Source: Ecdyonurus torrentis (taxonomy: Eukaryota > Arthropoda > Insecta > Ephemeroptera > Heptageniidae). Taken from it: a stretch of DNA of 64,000 nt. The position numbers and the translations under genes were made by a program. The first letter of the stretch is position 1; every line of letters begins with the position of its first letter. The notes beneath the pieces are model-generated. The model had not been told where the DNA came from. It saw only the letters and a program-made list of their open reading frames with translations, and ran no database searches. Below, piece after piece: positions 27,068 through 41,900 of the stretch. Where the stretch lies: the NCBI GenBank assembly GCA_949318235.1, contig OX439137.1, positions 10,052,532 to 10,116,531 of the forward strand. Reading direction: 5' to 3'.

Positions 27068-30000
27068 GACAAAACCATTTTTTTTAAACATTCAATCGGG
27101 CCACATTTTATTATTACTTTGTTTTTCTAAAATCTAATTAGAAAAAAAAAATCCCACAAAAAATATATAACAAGCACAATTATTCTCCGTTTCTCTTATA
27201 TTTTTAAGTACAATTAAAAAAAAGTGATCATTTTATGCATTTTAAACGCACAACAACATAGATTTTGTATTTTTTTTCATGCAAAATTTTTTATACATAA
27301 AAAAAAAGAAGTTTAAATCCACCCATGCTAAACATTGCAAAAAGCTAAAAAAATTTCCCTAATACATTTTTTAAGTTAATTATTATACTTAAAAAAATAC
27401 TGATAAAATATTTTTATTATTGTAAAAAGCATTTTTTTTTATTATATAATTTTTTATATAATATATTTTCAAAAAAGCTATATTGCTAAAAGTGACACTT
27501 AAAATAGAAAAACTTCTATTCTGATTTATATAATTATTTCTTCATTTAATTATTTTCTGATCTTATACATTTATTTATTATATTCTAAATTTCTAACAGA
27601 TATATACCATATAGATTTTGTTTCTTTCATATAATATTTTGATAGATTATATTATTATTATAAGTGGCAATGATGGAAAAAATGAAAATGGAAGAGAAAA
27701 AAATGCTTTTATATAGCATGATAGATTTTGTTTTAATGAATTTATGGATCTGAAAAATGGAGATGATTAAAGAGGGAAAAAAAGTAACGTTTTTTTTTAA
27801 TAATACTATAAAATAATTGTATTTGTCTTTGCCTCATTTAATAAAAATGATTAATCAATCAATGAATCAACCAGTCAATCTCTCCCTCCCCCCCCCCCCC
27901 CCCCCTCCAAAAAAAATATCAAAAGTAAAATATTATAGTCATTTGGACTAAAATATTTCAGAACATAATTTCATTATTATTTTAATAAAAGACAAATACA
28001 ATTAATAATTAAAATAAAACCTTACAAATTAACATGATATAAGTACAACACTATAATTAATTATATTTAATAAAATATTAATATTTAAATAATAATACAT
28101 AAAAGTTGTTAGTAGATTTCTATAATATTATTATATTGGACACACATTTTGGTAACAAAAAAAAAATTTAAATTATAATATTTACAATTATTGTGGACAA
28201 TAATTATTGGACAGATTAAACATAGAAAAATAGAGAGAAACATAACTATGTAACAAAGATGAAAGTTTTGTTTTAAGAAAAGAAACTGTCGATCATTATA
28301 TTTGTATGTTCTGTCAAAGAATACGAGTGAAATTATCTGAAAATATTATTTTATTTCCACGGTTTCTAGGCAATATGCCGGGCTGTGGATTTGGTCGATT
28401 TAAGTTATTCCATGGAATTTTAAAATTGAATACAAAGGAGATATATAATTTTAATCCAGTATTATTAGGCAATGTGCAATTTTTTTTTTTTTTTTTTTGA
28501 AATATTTTGTCGTGAAAATCGGATTTTCCACGGAAAATTAATGGTCCTCAAAATACGAAAAATTAATGCAAACGTACATGAAATACATTATTGCTCAATT
28601 AAGTTGGTTTAAAAAGCTTTTTGTAATTTTAAAGGAGGGTTTATTTATTTGATATTTCAGCCCCTAAAATTTTATCTCGTCACGAAGTTTTCTTTACTTC
28701 CAATAACAGCGTTTTGCATACGGAGGGAGCAATATTATTGACACATATCACCCAGTATAGACAGTAGCCGTCCATTTAAAAATGTATACTCTCTATTTTC
28801 CCATGTAAAAAAAAAAAAAAAAAAAAAAAAAAGGTAAAGAAATTTAAATGAAATTAAATTTAAATTTAAAAATGTATACTCTCTATTTTCCCATGTAAAA
28901 AAAAAAAAAAAAAAAAAAAAAGGTAAAGAAACCCTATATCTACATTTCTTAAACAATGGCAATGATTTTTGTTGTTGTAATGTTTGTGAATAAATATCTG
29001 AAAATATCATTGAAAAAATTTTGTATGTATATATTTGGCAACATTTTTTTATTTATTTATTATTATTATTATTAAAAATTAATAAATTATTTAAAAAAGG
29101 AATTTTTATATAGAAAGACTTAAAAATGTATTTTATTGGTTCTTACATTATATAACCAGAGCAAAATGATAAAATTGATTTATATAATTATCTATATATA
29201 TTTTTTACCTTAAATACATTATATTTTTAAAATTAATTGTCGTTATATTTGAACTTTTAATTATGAACCTTTTTCTTTTTTTCTAACGCTGCGTTAGGAA
29301 ATAATATATATATTTTTTTTTAATATTTGATTGTTAGAGGCTTTTTTTCATTATTCTTTGGTTCAATTTACCCAACAACCATTAGTTTTTAGAAAATTTA
29401 CAACCATTATATGGTAAAATAGTTTTAATAGTACAATTATTAATAAACCCATAGTAAATATGATCTTTTTAATTATGATTAATGTAAAAAAAAATTAAGA
29501 AAATTTTCATGAGAAATAAAAATTACCTGAAGAAGATGAATACATAAATTAATATTAAATCCTTTTAAAAAAAAGTACGATCTAATTTGCCAGAAATATA
29601 AGTACAAATAATATTTTATTAAGGCCTAAATAATTGAATTTTAAAAAAATCATAAAGCTTAAAAATGCATTTTAGCATACATTACATACGTGCCTATATT
29701 TAAACATTATTTTAGACTTATTTTATAACATCAAAGCACTTTTTTATTATTATTATTTCATTCCAAACGCAGCCACTACTTTTTGCACTTTTTTTTTTCA
29801 ATATACATTTTTTTATTTTTGTGCAATTTTATTTTTAAAAATACACAAATATTAGGCCTACACTTTTTTTTTTCGCAATTTTTTTATATATGTAGTATAA
29901 ATTTTATTATTGCATTTCTAAAATTCAATCTTATTATTGATTTTTTTTTTTTTTTTTTTTTTTTACTATTTGCAATATGGTTAGAGATTACATTTTTTTT

Positions 30001-30089
30001 ATATATATGATTGGATTACATTTTTATGTATAAGTACTTTGAAAAATAAAAAAAATTGTCCCTAATATAAAAAAGTGTTAATATTAGTT

Positions 30090-30129
<40 letters not shown>

Positions 30130-32634
30130 GTGTGTGCAGAAACTTAGCGAAGAGTGTATTGTGTATTTATGTGCATTTTACATTACTGTGTATACTTAAA
30201 ATTAAAAATTAATTTATAGTGTTATTTGTTTTATATTTTCATTCTATGTTCTATGACTATATTGTGAAATGAAAACTTAAAAAGATGAATGAATAAAAGT
30301 AAAGAAGAAGAAAAAAAATAAATAAAAATACAATTTTTAATGAATGAAATCCATTCACATTTTTCCCCTTTCAATGAATGTTAAGTATCACTACTTTTTG
30401 CACACGTCTAAAAAAAATGCAGTACAATAACATTGTTGATTTAAAAGTATGATTAAAGAAAAACAAAATCAACTTTGAATTCCATAGGAATTAAAACTAC
30501 AATTATTATAATACAATTATTAAGTTTTCAAGATATTAAAAATTGGAAATTTTCATGAAATCTTTCAAAACACACAGCACTGTAAAGTAAATTTCTCATG
30601 AAAATATTATGAACTTTAAATAATAGATATATAATAAGTACAGTACTGCATATTTTAACTTAATTATTAAGTTTTACAACATTAAAAATTAAACCTTAAA
30701 ACAGTGTTACCAACTGTGTTTAATTAAATACTTTATTACTACTAACAACTCTTTTTTTTTTAATATAATTACAACAACAAAAAATACTAAAGAAAAATAC
30801 TGAGAAAGAACAACATTTTTAAGGCATATCCTCAATATTAGAAAATCCCTTTTCAAGAATGAGAAACAAAAAAGTTTAAGTTACGTTTAATCAACAACGG
30901 AGCATTGAATTTTCAATAATTGACAAATAAAGAAGATTTGATAGTTAAAAATTATTGATTCTGCTTGAAATGAGGCGCTGATAATGACTGGTATGCTATG
31001 CCCGCATCATCTAAATAAAATGTAAGTCAGAATCCTCTACGCTCTAATTCTAAAGAAATGTGTGGCTATTACTTGTTATATACTAAAAGCGTTTAATAAT
31101 AAAGAAAAGGATAGAATTACCAGCAAAAAGGCCTTACCACAGTAGAAGTTCTATGGAGAGATTGTGGCACAGTATTTTGTTATACCTATCAACTGAGCAA
31201 CTATCGTAACTGAGAGCCACGTGAGACTTTGACCTCTCCATAGAACTTCTACTGTGGTAAGGCCCTAGCTGGTAATTCTATCCTTTTCTTTATTATTGAT
31301 CCTAACCACAATGTTTTTTTTCTTCCTTAAATTGACTATAAGCCAGGGCTTAAAGTAGAAAAATTCTTTTACCGGAGCTATCAATGTTAAAAAAACTCAT
31401 GATAGATCCGGAGCTCCCATAAGAGCAATGTTAAATTTTCAACTTTTTACCGAAGCTCAGCTCCGGATAGCTCCGGCTTACTTTAAGCCCTGCTATAAGC
31501 GTTTACGTTTAACATTTTCTCTCTCACAAGGTATATACTGTACAATGGGATATCAAATTAAACTCTTATTGCCTTTAAAGCAAAGGTACAGAGTTCAGTT
31601 TAATATCACAGAGCATGTTCCTGTTAGCTGCTTGCTTACAATATCTACCATTCCCCAATTTTTCCTGAACTATTTAGTTTTTTTACATCAAATCTTTCTT
31701 TATAAGTCAATAGAGACTAAACTTCAATAATTTCTATCCAATCCCTTCAAAAAAAGAAAAAAAATTAACTAACTCAAAATAATATATAATTAATTCAGAA
31801 AGTTTTGGTTTGAATATGTAATCAAAGAAAATATAGGAGAAACCAACAATTAAGCGCCTTACCACGATGAGATCGGTAGCTTGGTGAAAGTCTTGATGGC
31901 ACAGGTTATACAAATATTTACAAGTTTATTACTGGTTCACTTACAAGTTTACTTGCCCTTGAAATGTCTTAGAAAACTTCTAAATATTTGTGTAACCTGT
32001 GCCATCAAGACTTTTACCAAGATACGGACCTCATCGTGGTAAGGCACTTGCTGGTTTCTCCAATCCTTTCTTTGATAACATAACCCAAATTAATGGATAG
32101 GACAAATATATCTTATGAAAATGACCGAGAGAATAGATAGAACTTACTAAAATTTAGTATGCATAACTATTAAAGCCTTAAAATTTTGAATCATACTCAT
32201 AGAGGGCTATATAATTACTATAGAATTTTGTTCAAGTTTTTTTTTTCTGAGGATATACCTTAAATGTTGGTATCACTGATTTATGGTATCTCTTCATCAT
32301 CATCATCATTCATTGTTAATCTGCTTCCGTAGTTTAAGGTGACTTCACTGATGGTACTTAGAGGTGCAAGTTGAGCTAATGACATGCTTACCTCTCCTTC
32401 ATCACCTTCTTCTTGTCTTTCACCTCCTCCTGCTTCTTCTTCATCTAAATCATCTAGACTTCGACCAAGTGCACCAGATAAATTTTCAATAGACTGTGGA
32501 CAAATATAATAACCCTATGTTTGTTTTTCTTCTTTTTTTATATTGATAATTTTGATTAAAATTTGAAATGATAGAAGAAAACATTAAGAACCTTACAATA
32601 TAGTAACAAACTGTGGTATAATAAAAGAAGACTA

Positions 32635-32667
<33 letters not shown>

Positions 32668-35600
32668 TAATTGTATTTTATATCCTAAAAGAGGATAATG
32701 GTCCTGAATAGCTTAATATGTGAATTTCTATTTTTTTAGTTCAGTAATTTGTAAGTATATGCGTTTAATTTTTGAAAACAGAAAAATGACGTCAACAAGC
32801 AGCAGCTTATTATGTATGAAATAAATAAATAAATTTATTGATCAAAAGATTACATAATATAGATTTTGTCTCATAAACACACAACACATCCAAACAACAT
32901 GTGGCATAGGAAAACATGAGATAGTTAAAAGTTGTCGCCTGTGATGTCATTTTGTGAATTTAATTTTTTTTTATTACGAATCCTTCATGAACTAAAAAAT
33001 TAGAAACTTATATCTTTTGATTCAAACAATGTCCTCTTTTAGAATAATAAAAATAAAAAAAATACACGCTAGTTTTTTGTTTTGTTTTTTCTTCCTTATT
33101 TTGTGGGGGAAAAAAAATCATACTATATACTTCTTGAAGCATAGCCTTCTCTTTTATCCTAAAAGTCTTACAATGTATTTATTACTATCTCTGCGCTATC
33201 TGTACTAGTAAGATTTTTCACCATGGTAAGACCAGCACTAGTTTTCTCTATCTTTTACTTTTTATTTATTATATCCAACCATGATCCAAACAGTTTTTTT
33301 ATCTTTCATAATTTTTGAATTGTACCTAATTTGATGTGTTTAATTTAGTTTGTGGTGTTTGATTTGAATGATAATGATTGATAACTAGCAAGGGTAAAAA
33401 CACATCATGAAATAACATTAACAATAAACAAGGGGATACTTTTGTTTTGCATTTTCATACCAATTAGGGGGTAAGTCCCAGCATAAATTGAAAATTATAC
33501 TCAATAATATTAATTTATTATTTACAGTATTAATAATACTTTTTTGTGTGTATAAAAGCAGTTTCAAACAATAGCATTAAAGTGCTATTAATTTTGATTT
33601 TCAAATCTTTGAATAACAAAAATTAGCTTTTTTTTTTTTTTTTTTTCTTTCTTTACTCCATAATATATTTTTCATGGTTATGTATAAGCTTTTTAGTATA
33701 TTTTAAAATTTTATGCTGGGATTAGTTGACAAATTAGCTACAAACTAAAAAAACACTTACAATTTAGAGAATGGGAACATTTAGTATAAATTTTAAATTG
33801 ATATTAACATTAGACACAAGTACAGAGGGGAACAACAGAAAAAAAAATCATAAAATTTGAGTGAAGAAAGATAATGTAAGAAAAATAATTTTAACTTACC
33901 CCTCCAAGCAGTTCTGCACCTTCACCAATTGGATCCCATTGAAGTTCAGCATCAGATTTATCTGCAAATATTTCATTAAAAAAATCATTATTAAAAAGAT
34001 TTATATCTTACAAAAAAAAAAAAAAAAAAAAAAAAAAAAGCAAAACTTCATTTAAATTTTTTTTAGCTTTTATATGCAGTATTTTTTTTATTCATAAAAC
34101 TATAAAATCATGCATGATAGCACAATGCTAATGGATAGGGAACCTTAAGCTTCTAGCATGCACTGCTATGGAACCTTACAAAAGAAAATAGTAAACTTGT
34201 AGTTTTACTAACCTTGTTTCTGTGTGGCAGGCTCTTCCTCAGGTTTCTCAATTGCATGTGGTCTGGCCTGAGGGGTGGTACTTGGGGGAGCAAGAGGTAC
34301 TTGCTCGTACTCACTGCGTGCCAGAGGTTGTAGTTCAGTGCCATTCATACCCTTGGCCTTGTCATTCACCAACTGCGGAAAATATAATCACAGTTTTTAT
34401 TAGAAAAAAGAGGGGGGAGGGGACATGGCAGTTGATATATCTATAAAAAATAAAAGTAGAAAATATAGTATAGTATAAACTTTATTAGTTATTAGTTATG
34501 GAGATTAGATCACCTTGATTTGAAAATTAATAAAAACATGAAGAATCGTTAATTTATATAATTAATACTTATATTTGGGATCAAGTGTTCTAAGACGAGT
34601 GCTATAATTTGAATTTTTATTATTTATTTATTAACTATTTATTATTTTTATTAAATTAAAATTAGTAGGCCCTATTGATTTACTACAATGATATATTTGA
34701 AAAAATGGGGAATGTGAAACTTGAGCATAGCTAATAATGAGCTTCATATAAAGTTCATACCCCTTTGCAATTAAGAAATGCTTCTCTCATTCAATGCCAG
34801 TCTGGGCTAGAATATTTTGCTCTCTCAAGCAAGGCATCCTTGTCAATTAACTGCTTAAATTTCTACTCTCTAATTTTTAAAAACTATCACTAATATATTT
34901 AATTTATTATATTATCTCTAGCATTTTTTTTCTTTATTTTTCCTTATTTTTCGATTTTTTCGATTTTTTTTCCTTATTATTCTTTGATTATTAACTTAAA
35001 ATTAAATGTAAATGATCGTGGTACACAGAATATAATAGGTAATTTAATTATATATACGTATTCTATCATGGGATCAAGAATGCAAAACTCATGTGTGTTT
35101 GGCAGCTTTGCAATTTGTTAATTTCTCACTCATATACTCATCTAAATGAAATAACTTATGAATTCTGTTGAATATTTTTGAGTTCTAATTAAATAACTAA
35201 AATAAATGAGATTCTTGTGAACTGTAAAATATAACACATCATAGATCGACATGTATAGAAAATACATTATTATTATTTATTATAAAATTCAACTTACCCC
35301 CTTTTAAATTCCATATTACATATGAAAACAATGAAAGGAAGAAAAGATATAGAAATACAATTAGTTTAAATGCATTGGTACTATACCTAAGTATACAAGA
35401 TCTCTTTGGCAGAAAATCATAGCACTGTTGTTCCTTACTGTTAATGAAAATGTCCCTTCCACAATTGATCAAATATTGATTTTTTTTTCGGTTAAAATTG
35501 GCATTTATTATTTTTTTTTTTTTTTAAATTGGTGTTTAAGAAAAAAAAACATTGCAGTTAGCATCAATATTAATAAAGAAAAGGTTATAGGTTTACCAGC

Positions 35601-38600
35601 AAGGGCCTTACCACAGTAGAAGTTCTATGGAGAGGTTGAAGTCTCACGTGGCAGTTTTTTTTTTGTAATAAAATAAAGTTCATTTCATATCTGAGAGCTC
35701 AGTGATGTGCTCAAGTAATTTCTTCTTTGCTTGATAATGTCATTAACATATGACGAAAGCTCTCAATTATGATATGAAACTTATTTTATGACAAAAAACT
35801 GTGCTAGGTGAGACGTCTATCTCTTCATAGAACTTCTACTGCCTTGGCCCTTGCTGGTAAACCTATCCTTTTCTTTATTATTATTATTTGATTTTTTAAC
35901 ATTGGACAATTTAGAGGAACAACAATGAAATTACTATCTGATAGAAACTAATACTTACATTTTTATATCCAACCATCTTGACTGAAGTCTGAGGAGGCGT
36001 GAGAACTGAGTCCGTGTATTTTGGTGGAGATCCCATGACCCACATTTCATCCTGCTGTCGTTGTCGTCGCTTGTACTGACGATGGTTACGTATCAACTCA
36101 ATGATGCAGGCGATCACAATGGCAACAAATACCATGGCCAGGGCAATCAGAATCACTGTGAACAGCATAAGTTTTATCATTAATCAATAGTATACAGCAA
36201 GGAAAAGAGAACAAATTACATTGCCGTGGTGCAGCTACAATGTTGTGTGCTCTATAAATAAGCTCCATTTCATTTTATTATAATATTTGTCTAATTTTCA
36301 AATGCATTAACATTGAGCTAATATTATCCTCTTTAGTTCCAGACTTAAAAAAAAAAACACTGTCGTAGATTTTAACGTTTTTGAGTGGCTCTCAGAATGA
36401 CAAAAACATGTCTCTTTTGTCAGTAAGGTTTTCTTACTTTTGCAGACCACCTACCTACTGTAGAAGGCTTAAAATAGCTCTAAAAAAACGCGTAAATTTG
36501 AGGGCGTTTTCTGGTTCAATTTTAAATTTTTATCTTTTTTTTATCTTTTTTTTTTGTCAATTTTTTAATGAATTATCTGATGTAAACTGTATTATATACT
36601 GGGACTTAAGAGGTTATAAACATTATTTAAAATCAATTCTCCCAATAACCCATAAATTAGAGTAAATTAGAGTTTTATTATCTTTCAAATTAACGTGTGT
36701 TCTGATCATTCTACATACTGATGGCTTCGCAAAAAACTGAACTACTATCTAAAGTCTCCGCGTGCCTCAAATTTGAAACATCTGCACTTTCGCCTCTCCT
36801 AAAATTGAAGCATCTGTAATGGAGCGCTGGTAAGAGATGCTTCAAAGTCAGGAGAGCGCAGATGTTCCAAATTTGAGGTGCGAGGAGTCTATAGATAGTT
36901 CAGTTTCCGGAGGAGCCATCAATACTTTACTATTTGCTTTTATACTTTTTTTTATTTTTTTTAACATTTATATATCATTTAAACCAGTACTGTTTTTCCC
37001 TCAAGTATTTTAATCAAAAATGAAAAATAAAAAAAATAAAATAGGAATAAATTTAATGAAACTGTACTCTACTCTCAAATTAAACATTGTACTATTATTT
37101 TTGATTGCAATTTAATTATTTATTATAATTACCTGTACTGTTGCTTTCCACTACTGCAGGTGTATCTGAGAATGGAGAAAGGTAAGGAATCCTTGAAGGA
37201 GGATCTTCCACCCAAGCCTTGTCCTTCCACTGCCTATCAGTAGCCAACTATCATGAACAAAGAAAAGTGAAATATAAATTTTAATATTGTAATAATTTTG
37301 TAGCTCAATAATTTTCTTTTTTTAATTTTAAAGAACATAATATGTTCAAATTTAAAATTTACACAAAAAGAAAGGGATTTGTTTTCAACCTTTAAATTTT
37401 GGGTGGGTGAGGGGGTTTTCAATTCCAAGTTCAAGTTTTCAGGACAATGAAATCCATAGCTATAGGTAAAGATCTTGATGGCACATTTAACACAATGCTT
37501 ACATTGGTTAAGACATATTGAGTATGACATCACTCTTAGTCAGTTCCTTACATTGCAATCAACTGAAGATAAGTTTGGTCACTCTCAAAACATCATATTG
37601 ATGACTCCACGTCAAAAACGAGCATCTACACTTTCCAGATTTCCGACAAAACGACTATCTACACTTTTCTGCCGCTGAGCATCTGCAATGTTAAGCTTAT
37701 GGCAGCTAGTCGAGTTACAGCGCTGCTCGGAAAGTGTTGATAGTTGTTTTATCGGAAATCTGGAAAGCGTAGATGCTCGCTTTTGACGCGGAGGCATCAA
37801 TATATGAAAGTAAATACTTTGTGTTAGCTGTGCCATCAAGGTCTTCCCCTAGCTATGGACTTCATTGTGGTAAGGCTTAGTAAGACCTTGTAAGGGGGCT
37901 TAGTAAGACAAAAGAAAAGAAAGGCATATAATTTGTTGGTCCCCCCGTATTTTTCCTTAGATAATAGGCCTATGTCTAAAAAAATAGTTTATATTTTTTC
38001 TTTCTTTTTTTTATATATAATTTGCATTTAGAAATATTTCTATGATTTGTTGTTGTTGTTGTTGTTTTAGAAAGGTCCATTGTAATAAATGATAGATTCT
38101 GTGTGCACTCACCATGCTTATATTAGTAAGAGGTCCAGCTGCAAGAGCTGAGAGAGGAGTTTCAAACACAGCACAAAATCCAGACTTTATCCCAGCTGCA
38201 TTGAAACCTTGCACCTTCTCGTTGTCCGTGCGATTACGAGTGAAACCCATGTATTCATCCAGTGGTTTTGTTACATCTCCCTCCACTTCTACAAGCACAT
38301 CTGAGAACACAAAATTACATCCATTAATTAAAAATACATACAAAGAAAGTGTGGTAGCTTGAGTCTGATAGTGGTTGATCAAAGCCCGTAGTGTTGGAAG
38401 TATGCACTATTTACTATGTGATGGCTAAAGGAAACCAAACACATAATAATAATTAAAATGAAGTTGTAGTAAAACTACTTCATAACCCACATCCAATTCA
38501 TTTACAAATCAACTGGAACTCTCTTAGTTTACAGCTTAAGTCACTAGTTTTGTAATACAACGTATAGGCATCCGCCTAATGTTTTTTTTTTTTTTTTTTT

Positions 38601-38881
38601 TTTTTCCTGCGTCAGCAATCAGAACTTTTTGAAAATTATGTACTTTGTTTGAGGCTACAAGAGCTGTCACTCTGTTTTTTAAGTGTAGGTTATGAATTTG
38701 CCAGATACAAGAGAAGCATATTTGTCACATACACTAGCCCTTAATAAACGCCTTAATAAAGTTACTTATTATTATTATATTATTATTATTAGCCCTGAAA
38801 AAAATCTGACCACAGCATTCATTTCTTTAAATCAGGACCCCCCTTTTTATTTATTTATTTTTTTCCCCTATTTTTTTCCCC

Positions 38882-38915
<34 letters not shown>

Positions 38916-41900
38916 AGATTATTGTAAATTTTTTTTAGTATCTACTGCTGGAGACCAAAATTTAAATTTCCTGCATTTGATATGTATATCAATATATATA
39001 ATCAATAGGCCTATATATCAATATATATATGTTAGTATATTTTTCTGTTATATATGTACATACTATAATAGTTTTATGATGTATTGTCAACTAGACTTAA
39101 AAATATAAAATATATTACTCACTTGAAAGACATCCAGAATAATTCCTGTACAGTTTAAATATTTCTTCATCATTAGATTTAATTCCTCCAAGATAAACAT
39201 TAGCACCTTCAATTTCTTCTTCATCTTCTGTATCATTCAAATCATTGACATTAATCTCATCAATCAAATCATCAACTTTTTTAGCTTCAAAAGTTAAATC
39301 AACTTTCTTACGATCAACAAACAAATTAGCAGATAATTCAGTACGATAATAAAATACACTATGACGTGCACCATTAATAAAACCATTTGCTAAATTAGCA
39401 GTCCATTTACCATTAGGTAAATTTTCTTCAATTTCTAATATACCATTACTATCTAATGATATAATTAAATATTTCATATTACCACCATCAATTAATAATA
39501 ATACAGATTTAAAATCTTTATTTATTTCTTCTTTAGTAGAAAATGCTAATTGTGCTTTAACTGCTTTATTAGTTTGCGATATTAATTTTCTACTTAAATA
39601 TGCATCTCCGCTAAACGTAGCTCCTTTTTCTTCAGAACAAGTTGGTCCAAAATATGATGTATAGTCACAATTACATGTACTTTCACCTCTCATAAAATCT
39701 TCCATGCAAATTCCTTGATTATGACAAGGTTTTGCATCACATTTAACATGACAACCTTGCAATACCATTTCACCATCCAAACCACTTGGATCTGGTAATA
39801 AAGTGATTAAATCCTTATCAGCAACTCTTAATCCACGTAAACATCCAATAAAACCAGGTAGAGGTATAGATTGTGGTTTAAATTCTTCAAAATCTAATCC
39901 TCCTAAACTTATAGTAAAATATTCTGTTGGTGGTACTGGTGGTCTTTGTGGTGCTAATATTTCTTGTTCAGGATTTTCCCATGGTTTATTAGAATATTTG
40001 GTTAGAAGTTTATATGGTGCCATGACTGAGGTATTGATATCTTCAACGTGTAGGGTAGTTGCATGTAGACCACGGATTATAGCAATCTGTACTGCTTCTC
40101 CGCGACTCAAACCTGAGAAATATAAGCACAAAGGCGTAAATTTTTAATTATTTTAAAATTTAGAAAACACTAACATTTTATAATTTTTTTTAAATTCATT
40201 ATAGAGCTTCTCTGACAACCTTACTAACTTATGGTTGCCTTTTAAACTCAGGTAAGGCTCTATCTTTTACAATATTAAATGATTGAGAACCTATCATGAC
40301 ATGGTTAGAGTAGGTATAGTAATAAAAATATTTTTCATCAAGATGAAAAAAAAACAAAAAAAAAAAAAAAAAAAACATAGCTTGAGATATTAAGGAAAAT
40401 AAGCCATTGCAGTTTGGTTAGATAAATTTGCAAGAAAAAAAATAGGAGAAATCAGCAAGGGCCTTACACTAGTGAAAAGAGTCCCATAGCTTGGTGAAAA
40501 TCTTGTTAGCACAGAGATAAAAACTACCCCATTGGATAAATTTTGGCAATAAACTCCAAGAGAGATGGAGGGTGTCTTTTTTTCATAGTATTTCTTTGAG
40601 CCTGTAAGGAATGATGACGGTCTAACACACTCCATCTCTATTGGTGTTTATTGCCAAAATACATCCAGTGTGTTAGTTTTTATTTCTGTGCTAGCAAGAT
40701 TTTCACTGAGCTATGGGACTTGCTTTATTATGATAATACCCTTCCTGGTTTCTCCTATCCTTTTCTTTTAAATTTATCATACCAAACGTGATGGTCTTTT
40801 TCCCCCTTAATATATATCTAAAGATAAAAGAATAGAAGGAAGAAACAAAATCATAGCTTGTTTAGAAAAAAATAAATTGAATATGTTTTGAAAGAAAACC
40901 GTGTGACACAAGCTTACGAGTTTAAAAGGGACTGTTAGATTTAGAATGGCCTTGAAATTATCTACAAGTGTTTACCTGGATGAGAAACTCTGAGAACTTC
41001 AATATTAGGTCCAGAATTGAAAGCAAACACCATAGTGTCTCCATTCTCAATATGAAGTTGTACGAAGTTGTTCAAGTGATCATGAGCGTAGAAAATAAGA
41101 GCTCTGGATTGATGTGTGCGGATGTTGAGAAGTATGTTCTCTTCTAAAATACTGCGAAGGTCTTTCAACTGAAAAAAATAAAACATCATTGCTATAAAAT
41201 ATATGTTTGCTATGATCATGTTCTTTATATTGATTTAATTATAATATTTTAGTTTTAAAATTTAATAAAAAAACATTTGATTAAAAAAAAAGTTAAAAGA
41301 TTGTGAAATATGAAAAAAGAAGTAATGATTCTGTTTGTTATATTTTTCCTCTTCCCACTTACTAAATATTTATGGATAACTATACAACACAAAATCTTTA
41401 ATTGTTAAAATTTCTTTCTTCTCTTTGACTATCATTATAAACTATTGAAAAAGCAAAGTAAAATTATCTAATGACATTGGAAAACCACCAGAATAATTAT
41501 TAAGATGTTAAAAAATTACAAATAAAATGTAGAGATTAGAAAATTAAAACAATAAAATACAGTAATTAAAAATTAAAATAAAATGCGAAAATTAATGTTT
41601 TATTAATTTTCAATTCAAATCTCCCACTAAACTATTAAAAAAATCCTCTTTTTTTTAACATCATCGACCACAATGTTTTTTTCTTTTTTTTTGAATGAAT
41701 AATTAATTTATTTACCTGCGAGGCAGTATCTTCAGATGAAAGTATCATAGATTTGACAAACGCCTTCTCATCTCTGAACGTCAGGCCTTCTTGATTAATA
41801 TCTGTGAACATTGAACCTCAATTTCAACTTTAAATTCTAAAATATTTTATCAACCTAAAATTTTAATGCTGCATTTTTAAATTTTTATATTATACTTTTT

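Larger units (their letters stand above)
22531..32280. other. Intron of the long isoform, otherwise non-coding
   Basis: Between exon 26 and exon 25. It holds (TA)n arrays (22812-22906, 27019-27063), poly(C) at 27888-27905, several mobile elements listed separately and many A/T runs. No other exon with good splice signals and frame was found. Confidence 0.6.

Noticed and set aside
37475..37839. Overlapping frames on both strands with the shared peptide RASTLSRFP
   Set aside because: The shared peptide arises because both frames cross the complementary arms of a nested MITE.
39803..40147. 114-codon plus-strand frame
   Set aside because: It is the antisense shadow of exon 19, which has clear EGF and LamG domains on the minus strand.
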